Positions 53,885 through 61,830 of a DNA stretch of 64,000 bases are shown piece after piece. The notes below the pieces were generated by a model. That model was not told the origin of the DNA, did not search any database, and was given only the letters and a program-made list of their open reading frames with translations. Positions within the stretch are counted from its first letter, which is position 1; each line of letters starts with the position of its first letter. Origin of the DNA: Bacillus sp. SORGH_AS_0510 (GTDB taxonomy: Bacteria > Bacillota > Bacilli > Bacillales > Cytobacillaceae); the NCBI RefSeq assembly GCF_030818775.1, contig NZ_JAUTAU010000001.1, forward strand, positions 2,794,001 through 2,858,000, in the 5' to 3' direction. A program made the translations under genes and the position numbers.

Positions 53885-53899
53885 AATTTTCTAAAATTT
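53885..53899. promoter_or_regulatory. CodY-box-like site upstream of the dipeptide operon
   Basis: AATTTTCTAAAATTT matches the CodY consensus AATTTTCWGAAAATT at 13 of 15 positions. It lies 85 bases upstream of the first gene. In Bacillus, CodY represses dipeptide uptake when branched-chain amino acids and GTP are plentiful. AT-rich chance matches are possible. Confidence 0.45.
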
Positions 53900-54016
53900 C
53901 TAAATGTATATTAATTTAATATGAATATTAATTACTGCAGTTAATATACCAGCGAACAATTCCAACCGTTTGGTGGCGTAGTCATCAGTTGGTAGACAAT
54001 AATGATAAATATAAGA

Positions 54017-54054
54017 AAAGGCGCCAACGACTTTTTCATGTCATTAGAGCCTTT
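54017..54054 (-). terminator. Imperfect hairpin, possible terminator
   Basis: AAAGGC and GCCTTT close an imperfect long stem with TCTAATGAC opposite GTCGTTGGC on the minus strand, followed by TTTTC. Confidence 0.5.
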
Positions 54055-54137
54055 ATTGGATCCTTCGAGGTAAATTTAGTTTGAAAATACTGTATCGTGC
54101 CGGTTATAATTAATGTAATAATGAATAAATTAAAAAA

Positions 54138-54164
54138 GACTAGACATGCTGTAACATGTCCAGT
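54138..54164 (-). terminator. Terminator of the GGACATG hairpin type, copy 3
   Basis: On the minus strand GACTGGACATG pairs with CATGTCTAGTC over six bases, then TTTTTT. It shares the stem and flanks with the hairpins at 26325 and 33928, although no gene ends directly before it here. Confidence 0.75.
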
Positions 54165-54211
54165 CCAGCAATAGATGGTTCCCTCAAAGGGATCGGCTAT
54201 TTTAGAGTAGT

Positions 54212-54249
54212 AATCCACCCAAGCCTCTTAGTTCAAGGGTGGATTATTT
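54212..54249 (+). terminator. Terminator next to the toxin-like peptide gene
   Basis: AATCCACCC pairs with GGGTGGATT over 16 bases and is followed by ATTTTTG on the plus strand. It overlaps the stop of the small minus-strand gene. It could end an antisense RNA. Confidence 0.75.
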
Positions 54250-54324
54250 TTGTTTAAATGACAGTACAGTAACGATTAGACTTGCAAAAGCAATCGTAAT
54301 CATTAGTGTTTCAAACACTGTCAT
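54244..54324 (-). CDS. Putative holin-like type I toxin peptide
   Basis: A 26-residue peptide, far below normal gene-calling size: MTVFETLMITIAFASLIVTV ending LSFKQK. One membrane helix follows MTVFE, the pattern of the holin-like toxin family (Hol_Tox, related to TxpA/BsrG-type toxins). Such peptides damage the membrane and are silenced by an antisense RNA. GGGGGTGATG precedes the ATG at 54324. The adjacent plus-strand terminator could belong to the antitoxin RNA, which I infer but cannot show. Confidence 0.7.
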   Translation of the reverse strand: MTVFETLMITIAFASLIVTVLSFKQK

Positions 54325-54459
54325 TCAGCATCACCCCCATTCTGCTAGAGAGTGTGCCGACCACCCTTGAGAAATCCTATTCTATTGCATTTATAGTTTA
54401 TCATAATCCAAATAAAAAATAGAACAAATGTTCCTTTGGTGAAATTAATTAAAAAGTGT

Positions 54460-55587
54460 CTATTTTATAGAATAAGGAAGCAACTCACTTCTTACGCGAA
54501 TCGCAGCTAATTTAGCTTCCTCGAAATCTTTTGTTCTCATAATATATTTTTGTCCGCACGTTACTATCCAATCCTTATGAGTTTTGTCCCAATTTACATT
54601 TCTTATTCCCGAGAGACTATTTTTATTTGCTCCCTTTCTATTCTGCTGATTTGCAGATATTGAAACATTTCTCAAATTGCTCTTCCTGTTGTCTAAGGTA
54701 TCATGATTAATGTGATCTACTACTTTATCTTCAGGACAATCATTTACTATTCTATGTAGATAAACCCTTTTTCTTTTCCCATCTTCTTCGACTATTGTAT
54801 TTACAATATAAGGTTCTCCATTCCCTTGATAATAGTGCCAAGTATAACCTAGTTGCATAACTTTTTCTAAATCTTCCTCATCAATCATGGTCACAGTATA
54901 CGTTTCTTCATTACTTATCTTAATAAAGATATGTGCTACCTGTTCCTCAATATAATAATCATTCGTCATTTTATCTGAATATAATTTAATATTTTCTAAT
55001 CTAAAATCCAATCGGTTCCCATTTACAAAATAAGCTGTTTTATCTTTATCATAACCCAAAATCATTTTTCTTAAGGATATTTTTCTAGAAGTTCCTCCCT
55101 CATAAATCTTGGTGTAAATGACATAATCATTGATATCACTTTTTTTATCACAAACCCATGTGTAACTTGAAATTAATTCAATCTTATCAGAATCAATAGT
55201 AACTTTTATGTCTTCCTCATTTCTTCTCGAGATAACAATGTAACTAAGACCTTCATTGGTAATAATTTCATTTCCTTTTAATGGTTTTTTAAAAGATAAA
55301 TTCTCTCTTATAAGATTTAGAGAATCACCATCGTTAAAATAAATAGGCTTCGTAGGAAAGTCTAGAATCCATTTTGCTAATGTAACCTGCTTTTTTATTC
55401 CTTCAACTCTATAAGTCCCTCTAACCTCTTGCCTCTCCCCTAATTTTTGTAACCTCCACGTATTTGGAAATAGCTGAACTTTTTCTAGATCACGTATATT
55501 AATTAGAGCTTCTCCTGTTATGTTATCTTTAGAATTCTTAAGATAAACAACTACTATGTCTCCTTCTATCTTATAGTAATTTTTCAT
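54460..55587 (-). CDS. HNH endonuclease with two degenerate HNH repeats and AP2-like tail
   Basis: A 375-residue protein with three copies of one module. The third (residues 215-325) has the catalytic HNH motif VVDHINHDTLDNRKSNLR. At the same place the first has IYFNDGDSLNLIRENL and the second AYFVNGNRLDFRLENI: the frame is conserved but the active His is Phe. The C-terminus SGIRNVNWDKTHKDWIV is AP2-like, as in homing or phage endonucleases. The N-terminal copies probably bind DNA. The ATG at 55587 has AGGGGG upstream. It lies next to a NERD helicase. Confidence 0.85.
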   Translation of the reverse strand: MKNYYKIEGDIVVVYLKNSKDNITGEALINIRDLEKVQLFPNTWRLQKLGERQEVRGTYRVEGIKKQVTLAKWILDFPTKPIYFNDGDSLNLIRENLSFKKPLKGNEIITNEGLSYIVISRRNEEDIKVTIDSDKIELISSYTWVCDKKSDINDYVIYTKIYEGGTSRKISLRKMILGYDKDKTAYFVNGNRLDFRLENIKLYSDKMTNDYYIEEQVAHIFIKISNEETYTVTMIDEEDLEKVMQLGYTWHYYQGNGEPYIVNTIVEEDGKRKRVYLHRIVNDCPEDKVVDHINHDTLDNRKSNLRNVSISANQQNRKGANKNSLSGIRNVNWDKTHKDWIVTCGQKYIMRTKDFEEAKLAAIRVRSELLPYSIK

Positions 55588-55647
55588 TTGCTCCCCCTAA
55601 AACAATGGCTGCCATACTATAGAAACCTGGCAGCCAATTCTATATTC

Positions 55648-57555
55648 CTAATTTACTCTAGTAACACCATTTTTCAATTCTTGTCTCTCTTGAATAATAG
55701 CATCTAAATAATTTGTGAACTCAGATACCCCTGAATAGGATAAACAAAGATATTCCTTAGCCCTTGTCATACCAATATATAGAAGGGAAACTTCCCTCTC
55801 CTTATTTTCTTCCAAAGGAAATGGCATGGAATCCACATTTACAATGAAAACTGCACGGAAATCCAAGCCTTTGCTACTGTCAATTGTACTTATCTTAATC
55901 TTCCCATCTTCTTTTTCATAGGAGCGCTTTGAATTATCGTTCTCTGTAATCCAGAAGAAAGGTAATCCTCCATCCTTTAAAGAACGTTTGATGATATCAA
56001 TAATGGGAGCTTGATGTGTACGTTTCACTCGATAAAGGATTAACATATCATCATAAGGAACTTTTCTCTCCTTATGCAATTTCTTGATCTGCCGGGCAAC
56101 AATCTTCATTTCCTCAAAAAAGTTTGCTGCTTTTATAATTCCAGGCTCAGGCCCTTTCCGTTTGGTACTTTGAGGAGCAATAATTTCACCTTCTAGCTCC
56201 CTATTCACCACTTTATTTTTGAACACAGAATGCTTTCTATAGAAATCCCATGCAAACTTCACAATCTGCTGGGTATTACGATAATTAATCGATAAAACCT
56301 TTGACCTGCCTTGAAAGCTAAGACCCGTATCCTGGAGATAAGACCGCTTCCGTTGATAAATGGTCTGAGCGCGATCTTCTACTAATAAAAGAGACTGTGT
56401 ATCCTCATTAATAAGCAAGCTAACCAAACGAAGCCACTCTGCTTCAAAATCTTGTCCCTCATCTATCAATACAGCGTCATAAGTGGGAAGGATCGCTTCC
56501 TTTCTTTCAAGTTTATCAATTATATCAGGTAGCTGCTGCTCTCTTATTTTTAGATCATTCTTTAACCATGAATGAAAATTACGAACAATAATATTTTGAT
56601 TCTGAACTTTTTTGGCTTGTTGATCAAAATCGAACAAATCCTCTGGTTCATTTAACATATGTACAATCATTTGTTGGATGGCATTTGCGAGTGAAATATT
56701 GTAACAAAGGATTAGGATCTTCCAATCAGGATTTTGTTTTAACAGCATTTTTGCTCTGCTTGCTAGAATGATTGTTTTCCCGCTTCCGGCGACTCCTCGA
56801 ATTAACCTGTTCTTATCACCAATTTGCTTTGCAAGATTTTCCTGATGAAGATCCATCGTTTTTATGTCATGCAAAGATAGCAAAAGTTGATCTTGGTAAG
56901 GAACTGGCGCTTTAAATTCGGCACTAATCCGAACTTCTGGGAACAAATGATAGCGAATGGCATTGATATCCTCAAGTGACAGTGGTTCCTTCAATCTAAA
57001 TGGAACGACAAACATATTGAGTATTTTCTCCATCAATATTTCTTCAGAAAACTCCTCTTTATCCGGGTCGATTTCATCCCGAGTCAAACAAAGATGAGGT
57101 TCAATAACTGAATATAAGCCTTCCTTTATAAAATCCTTGGAGAACATTCTAGTAAACACTACCCCGTGACCGTATGGGAACTTTAAATTGAATTTATATT
57201 TACCATCAAGTTGGACAAGGCTTTTATCCTTTTTTAATACATCCACCACATGGAACATATTGTCCCTTGCCTGTTTCATCGGACTTTTAATAACAGCCTG
57301 GTCGCCAGAAGTCGTGACAATATGCCATTCATCATGATTAACCTGAAATAACGTATTTTTTGTATAATCCTTTACTTCTAAAACGACTATACCGAGGTCT
57401 GGCCCAATAATAACAAAGTCAGGTCTTTTCCCTTGTATTTCCGGTTCAAAATAAACAATATAATCATCCGGTAAAAAGGTTTTCAATGTCCGAAAAAATA
57501 ACCGTTCACCTGCTGTTGCCGAAGAACGAATAGTCTCAGGAATCGTAACTGCCAT
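55648..57555 (-). CDS. NERD-domain UvrD/Rep-type helicase
   Basis: A protein of about 635 residues. Residues 1-140 are a NERD nuclease-related domain (GERLFFRTLKTFLPDDY, RPDFVIIGPDLGIVVLEVKDY). The superfamily 1 helicase follows: Walker A GVAGSGKTIILASRA, Walker B VLIDEGQDFEAEW, SINYRNTQQIVKF, then ISTIDSSKGLDFRAVFIVN and LYIGMTRAKEYLCLSYS. Such fusions act in DNA repair or defence. ATG at 57555 follows GGAGCGG and is preferred to 57588. Confidence 0.88.
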   Translation of the reverse strand: MAVTIPETIRSSATAGERLFFRTLKTFLPDDYIVYFEPEIQGKRPDFVIIGPDLGIVVLEVKDYTKNTLFQVNHDEWHIVTTSGDQAVIKSPMKQARDNMFHVVDVLKKDKSLVQLDGKYKFNLKFPYGHGVVFTRMFSKDFIKEGLYSVIEPHLCLTRDEIDPDKEEFSEEILMEKILNMFVVPFRLKEPLSLEDINAIRYHLFPEVRISAEFKAPVPYQDQLLLSLHDIKTMDLHQENLAKQIGDKNRLIRGVAGSGKTIILASRAKMLLKQNPDWKILILCYNISLANAIQQMIVHMLNEPEDLFDFDQQAKKVQNQNIIVRNFHSWLKNDLKIREQQLPDIIDKLERKEAILPTYDAVLIDEGQDFEAEWLRLVSLLINEDTQSLLLVEDRAQTIYQRKRSYLQDTGLSFQGRSKVLSINYRNTQQIVKFAWDFYRKHSVFKNKVVNRELEGEIIAPQSTKRKGPEPGIIKAANFFEEMKIVARQIKKLHKERKVPYDDMLILYRVKRTHQAPIIDIIKRSLKDGGLPFFWITENDNSKRSYEKEDGKIKISTIDSSKGLDFRAVFIVNVDSMPFPLEENKEREVSLLYIGMTRAKEYLCLSYSGVSEFTNYLDAIIQERQELKNGVTRVN

Positions 57556-57751
57556 AACAACCGCTCCAAAATTTGCATTTTTCTCCATTATACTACAAAT
57601 AGGAACATCAACCTAAAAAATTACAAATAATAGGCAATAATTCAACAAAATTCCGCCAAAAGTATTGTCTTTTTATGTATTTGTTTGAATAATAGAATAG
57701 AAGGAAATTTTTTCATACATAAGGTAAGAATGAAAATGTGATGAAAGTGAA

Positions 57752-58150
57752 GTGTCAAAATTGTTAAAGGGAATTCTGGAAAAATTATTCAATACCAATC
57801 AAAACCAAAAACCTTCGGAATCTGAAGTTAAATCGATTAGCCAAGAGGAAGTCGAAGCATTAGTAGAAGCAAGATTACGCGAGCATGCTGCAACCATTGA
57901 ACAAGCCGTAGAAGAAAAGGTAAACTCTGCAGTCCACTCAAAGGATCAAGAAGACTTCTCCTTATCTCCAAAGCAAATTGATTTTGCTCTTGCTTTAATT
58001 GAGAAGACTAAGGAATTTCAACTTGCTGTGGATCCTGCAACATTAACAGTGAAGGATTTAAATAAACTAATAGCTTACAATAAATTTAAAAATAAAGGGA
58101 TATTAGTTAATTTAGTCAAAAAAGGCATTCTTAGAAAAAAATATAATTGA
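57752..58150 (+). CDS. Hypothetical protein
   Basis: A 132-residue protein. The first 70 residues are polar and helical (ISQEEVEALVEARLREHAATIEQAVEEKV). The rest has KQIDFALALIEKTKEF and TVKDLNKLIAYNKFKNKG. No motif is known to me. The start is a GTG at 57752 with only GAAAGTGA nearby. It is transcribed away from the NERD helicase and ends at a strong terminator. Confidence 0.6.
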   Translation: MSKLLKGILEKLFNTNQNQKPSESEVKSISQEEVEALVEARLREHAATIEQAVEEKVNSAVHSKDQEDFSLSPKQIDFALALIEKTKEFQLAVDPATLTVKDLNKLIAYNKFKNKGILVNLVKKGILRKKYN

Positions 58151-58266
58151 TAAATTATTTTAATAAGGTGTTATAGTTGGTGAAATATTTCATATCTCCC
58201 TAATGGAATGATCCCTATTTATTTGATTGCTATTTATTTAATTATATTAATTGTGAGAAATAGTAT

Positions 58267-58300
58267 AAAAAACCTCGAGCAAATAACACTCGAGGTTTTT
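58267..58300. terminator. Bidirectional terminator
   Basis: AAAAACCTCGAG and CTCGAGGTTTTT form a perfect 12 bp stem over nine bases. It lies between the convergent genes ending at 58150 and 58351. Confidence 0.9.
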
Positions 58301-58350
58301 ATTTGGATTAAAGAGTTTATAATTGTTTAAGGGCTGAATGATATTTCACC

Positions 58351-60030
58351 TTACCAAATTTCAGTGATTTTTGCACCCAAAAGTTTTTGTCTTTCTTCTA
58401 TTTCTTCTTTTGTCCACTGGGTCATAGCAGCAATTTTTTTATTTTGAACAATGGTACTGTTTATATAAAGGTCTTTTTTATCTACAAAGTCCTTGTTACT
58501 TGCAGAAGAATTAATATTACCTAGGATAATTGTCATATTTCCTATATTCGCAGTTAACCTTTTCCGTTCGTCCTCATTTGGATAGAGGCGCATCCATTGG
58601 CTATTTGCTGCTATCTTAACAGGTAAAATATGTTCCAGATTAACTTTTTGGTGATCATTTGAAATTAGAGTTTCTAAATTATTTTCATATTCATAAACAG
58701 ATCTTAAAATAAACTTAATATTTCTTTCATCATTTTTAGAGCTGAATTCTCTATTGGAAAGGGCTGTTTCGACTTCTTTATCGTTGATCTTAATTTTATT
58801 TAATTCCTGTTTTAATTCCTCTAAGTGTATCTTTTCTTCATATATCTTTTTTGATAAGTCAGCAAATGTTTTCTCAACAGTATTAGCTTTTCTTTGACTA
58901 ATGAAAAAATTTCTAATGTTGATACCCAAGATAATCTTCAATACCTGATTTATCTCATCTAATTGGTAATTTTTCATAAACAAAGATAAAATTATGGGAA
59001 TATGTTGTTTTGATTTAAATAAATGTAAATCCTCTGAGATTTTTTTATATTTCTTTAATGAATTTTTATCTGAGTAGTTTTTTAATTCAGGCTTTTTAAT
59101 TTCAAGATAATATTTTGATGCGACTTTTAATTTGTTCAAAAAGTTTTCAACGGAACTTGCACTTGATAGGTAACCATAATCTTCAATTTTTTGTAAGGAC
59201 TGTGCTTTAAGAGTCTTTCCATTTATTAAAGTTACAACGGTATTTAAAAAATCGGATTTATCGATCCCATCCAAGTTTGCCTCAATTTCATTCCAATAAG
59301 TCTTTGTGTTTTCTTCACCTAAATGTTTAATACAAGAATTTTTCAACACGTAAAAATCAGCAATTTTCTTTCCAGTGTTATTTAAAGTTTCAAACATATC
59401 TGTTGCAACGTCTTCACTTGGTGTTTCCAAGAGGACTAGTTGCACCCTATTTGTTACTGCTTTAACTACATTTTTTAAGTCTTCGGACTGTAAATTATTA
59501 TTGTCAATATACTCTTGTAATAGTTCACTAATATAAGTGTAGTTTTCAATAATATGCTTTGTGTTATCTCTTGATTTATCGTCATCATTATAATTTCCGC
59601 TCTCCAAAAATTCCCGAAAAAATCGATCTGTGTTAGAATTGTCGAATCTTAACTTATATTGTTTTTGATCTTCTTCCCAACTTTCGTTATATATATAATC
59701 ACTTATTATTTTATTAGCTAATTCATTTTTACCGAAGGAACTAATTTTTTCGGTAATCGATTTAATAATCAATATGAGTGTAACTGTTCTTTGCTGTCCA
59801 TCGTAAATGAACTTTTTACCATCTTCATTATAAATGGTAAAAAAGTTTAAAATATGGATTCTCTGTTCTGTTTGATCCTCATAGACAGAAATTAAATCAT
59901 TAAATAATCTCTTCACTTGAGGTTTTGTCCATTCGTATGGTCTTTGTGTATATGGAATATATAATTTATCATTTTTGATTAGCAAATATGTTTTTAAATC
60001 TTTCTCACTTGCTTTTAATAACTCACTCAT
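58351..60030 (-). CDS. DUF262/DUF1524 protein, GmrSD-like type IV restriction enzyme
   Basis: A 559-residue single-chain protein of the GmrSD group, which uses NTP hydrolysis to cut modified phage DNA. The N-terminal DUF262 (ParB-like) part has YIPYTQRPYEWTKPQVKRLF and the nucleotide motif FIYDGQQRTVTLILI (near residue 77). The C-terminal DUF1524 part is an HNH-type nuclease: VNLEHILPVK, LTANIGNMTIILGNINSSASNKDF and KKDLYINS. The substrate is not proven. It has its own upstream region after a terminator at 60159, next to the ATPase/DUF6339 cassette. Confidence 0.85.
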   Translation of the reverse strand: MSELLKASEKDLKTYLLIKNDKLYIPYTQRPYEWTKPQVKRLFNDLISVYEDQTEQRIHILNFFTIYNEDGKKFIYDGQQRTVTLILIIKSITEKISSFGKNELANKIISDYIYNESWEEDQKQYKLRFDNSNTDRFFREFLESGNYNDDDKSRDNTKHIIENYTYISELLQEYIDNNNLQSEDLKNVVKAVTNRVQLVLLETPSEDVATDMFETLNNTGKKIADFYVLKNSCIKHLGEENTKTYWNEIEANLDGIDKSDFLNTVVTLINGKTLKAQSLQKIEDYGYLSSASSVENFLNKLKVASKYYLEIKKPELKNYSDKNSLKKYKKISEDLHLFKSKQHIPIILSLFMKNYQLDEINQVLKIILGINIRNFFISQRKANTVEKTFADLSKKIYEEKIHLEELKQELNKIKINDKEVETALSNREFSSKNDERNIKFILRSVYEYENNLETLISNDHQKVNLEHILPVKIAANSQWMRLYPNEDERKRLTANIGNMTIILGNINSSASNKDFVDKKDLYINSTIVQNKKIAAMTQWTKEEIEERQKLLGAKITEIW

Positions 60031-60158
60031 AATCCACCTCTGTATATGAATAATATTTTTTCCAAAATATACATATTAATCTTAACGTAATTTATATGAT
60101 TGATCAACACACCACTTACCAACCCCTTTATCTGTATTCAATGTTATTTATAAAAAAA

Positions 60159-60197
60159 AGAATGAGTAGATAGATATAGATCTATGTTACTCATTCT
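60159..60197 (-). terminator. Terminator of the ATPase/DUF6339 cassette
   Basis: AGAATGAGTA and TACTCATTCT form a perfect 10 bp outer stem with further pairing inside. On the minus strand it ends in eight T residues. Confidence 0.9.
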
Positions 60198-60212
60198 AAT
60201 TAATGAATTTAT

Positions 60213-60983
60213 TTATTTAACAAGTAGTTTCTCTAAGCTTAAGCCGTAATATTTACTTAAGTAGTTATAAATCATTTCCTCGACTTCATCCGTTGTTAGC
60301 AAATCCAAAATCATAGCTCCGCCCACAACATTTAAGTATTTATTAGCCTGCACGAAATGATCTCGTTTAATAGAAACTCCTCTTCTCTCTAACTTAATAA
60401 GAGATTTTAATATTCCCTTTGTAATATTTCGGTTAGACGTAAAGTTACTTGAGAAAAATACCACACATCTTGCGGAGAAGTCTTTTTCCGTGAAGAAATC
60501 TGTTAACCAGTATGGGTTGCTAATGTTTGACTCGTCGTAAGTCATGTAACCCACCCACCATAGACGCGAAATAATGTGCACAAACAGGGAGCGTTTATTT
60601 CCTCCACTTTTGAAGAAAAGCGCGGTATTAATACGTTTATCATTTTTTTGATGGATTTCATTTTCTAAACGATAATAGGTAAACTCTCTAAATTGTAAAT
60701 GAGCCAACCCTGACCAAAGTTTTTCCTGTGTAGCCTGGGAGACGTTTAGATGTTTAAGAGAATCATATATAATCTTTACGTTCTCTCTATCGCTTACCGC
60801 ATAATCATCATCCAAGTTAAACTCAGGTAGTTCAAATTCAACTTTTGATTCGATTACTCGGCCTTTTTCACTAAAGTATCGGTCAAACCAGTCGTTATCT
60901 TTTGTATGATAATACTCTTTATAGAAATCATAATTCGTTCTTAAATCCATTAGAGTCTCATCTGAAATGAATGATAATTTCAC
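60213..60983 (-). CDS. DUF6339-family protein, third gene of a candidate defence cassette
   Basis: A 256-residue protein. The central segment LWSGLAHLQFREFTYYRL, then HIISRLWWVGYMTYDES and NPYWLTDFF, is the pattern of DUF6339. The biochemical role is unknown. The start is GTG at 60983, overlapping the region of the upstream stop (1 base between) with GGAGG six bases before it. So it is translated together with the two upstream genes. A terminator follows. From memory, DUF6339 genes often lie beside ATPase and nuclease genes of phage defence type. Confidence 0.75.
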   Translation of the reverse strand: MKLSFISDETLMDLRTNYDFYKEYYHTKDNDWFDRYFSEKGRVIESKVEFELPEFNLDDDYAVSDRENVKIIYDSLKHLNVSQATQEKLWSGLAHLQFREFTYYRLENEIHQKNDKRINTALFFKSGGNKRSLFVHIISRLWWVGYMTYDESNISNPYWLTDFFTEKDFSARCVVFFSSNFTSNRNITKGILKSLIKLERRGVSIKRDHFVQANKYLNVVGGAMILDLLTTDEVEEMIYNYLSKYYGLSLEKLLVK

Positions 60984-60984
60984 T

Positions 60985-61830
60985 TTAATCCTCCATTTTA
61001 TTTAGCTTCTCTATTTCTTCGAAACTAGTCTTTAACGGTTTTCTTAAAACCATTTGTGCTGCTTTTAACGCAGATAATGAATCAGTACCGACATCATGTA
61101 TACTTAAATTGTTCTCTGCAAAAATTTTCTCAAGGATTTGGTACCACGTATATTCTTCAAGATCCCCACTATTATCCTGTATCTTAGAAAACACATAAAC
61201 TAGACTCGGAACTATTACCGTAGATAGAATGGTATTTTTAAATCTTGAATTAGCATTGGATGCATATTGATTATATTCATATTCAGGGAGCGAAATGGTA
61301 ATAATACTAGAATGAATATCTACTTCCATGAATTCATTCTTATGCGATTTGGTTACTTTAGCAATCGAAGGAAGATTTAGCAGTTCTAAATTCTCTTCAA
61401 ATAAGGTAGTTTCAATCGCATCCCCTATGGCAAGAAAGTTACCCTTTTCAAATGTAATGGGGATATCCTTAAACCAATCACTTAATAAATGATTTTGATA
61501 GTGATCAATTTTTTCTTTCGCAAGAATAAATGAGTGTATTAAAATTTTACCCCTAAGTACACTTGTTGGGATAGAGATATCCAAGGTCTTTAAACTAGAT
61601 TCATAAGCCTGCCGAAAACTTGTTTGACCACATTCGATATGAATCAAATACACTCCTAATTGTTTCTCAATTAATTCATGTATCCCTTGGTTGTTTAATT
61701 GAAAATCCGCATGAATTTTTACTTCCCCAAAAGATTCGTACACTTTGATGTTGGTGTTAAAACTTGATTCTACATAGTCATCATTATTCAAATATAGAAC
61801 TGGGTATGGATAGGAATTATTAATTTTCAT
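60985..61830 (-). CDS. Uncharacterised middle protein of the candidate defence cassette
   Basis: A 281-residue protein I cannot assign. The N-terminal half looks beta-rich (PYPVLYLNNDDYVESSF, VKIHADFQLNN, VYLIHIECGQTSFRQAY, LRGKILIHSFILA). The C-terminal part is helical (STVIVPSLVYVFSKI, EEYTWYQILEKIFAEN). There is no membrane span or known nuclease motif. Its ATG at 61830 overlaps the ATPase gene end by 11 bases, and its stop is one base before the DUF6339 start, so all three are one tight unit. Confidence 0.75.
   Translation of the reverse strand: MKINNSYPYPVLYLNNDDYVESSFNTNIKVYESFGEVKIHADFQLNNQGIHELIEKQLGVYLIHIECGQTSFRQAYESSLKTLDISIPTSVLRGKILIHSFILAKEKIDHYQNHLLSDWFKDIPITFEKGNFLAIGDAIETTLFEENLELLNLPSIAKVTKSHKNEFMEVDIHSSIITISLPEYEYNQYASNANSRFKNTILSTVIVPSLVYVFSKIQDNSGDLEEYTWYQILEKIFAENNLSIHDVGTDSLSALKAAQMVLRKPLKTSFEEIEKLNKMED

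Larger units (their letters stand above)
53801..54243. other. Intergenic region upstream of the peptide operon
   Basis: It holds the operon promoter region with a CodY-like box, an inverted repeat GTAAA-ACAG-TTTAC near 53866, and two terminator-like hairpins. A 60-codon minus-strand frame (54036-54218) runs through a hairpin and has no ribosome binding site, so it is not called. Confidence 0.55.

Noticed and set aside
54036..54218. 60-codon minus-strand frame
   Set aside because: It passes through the GGACATG hairpin and T run, and has no ribosome binding site.
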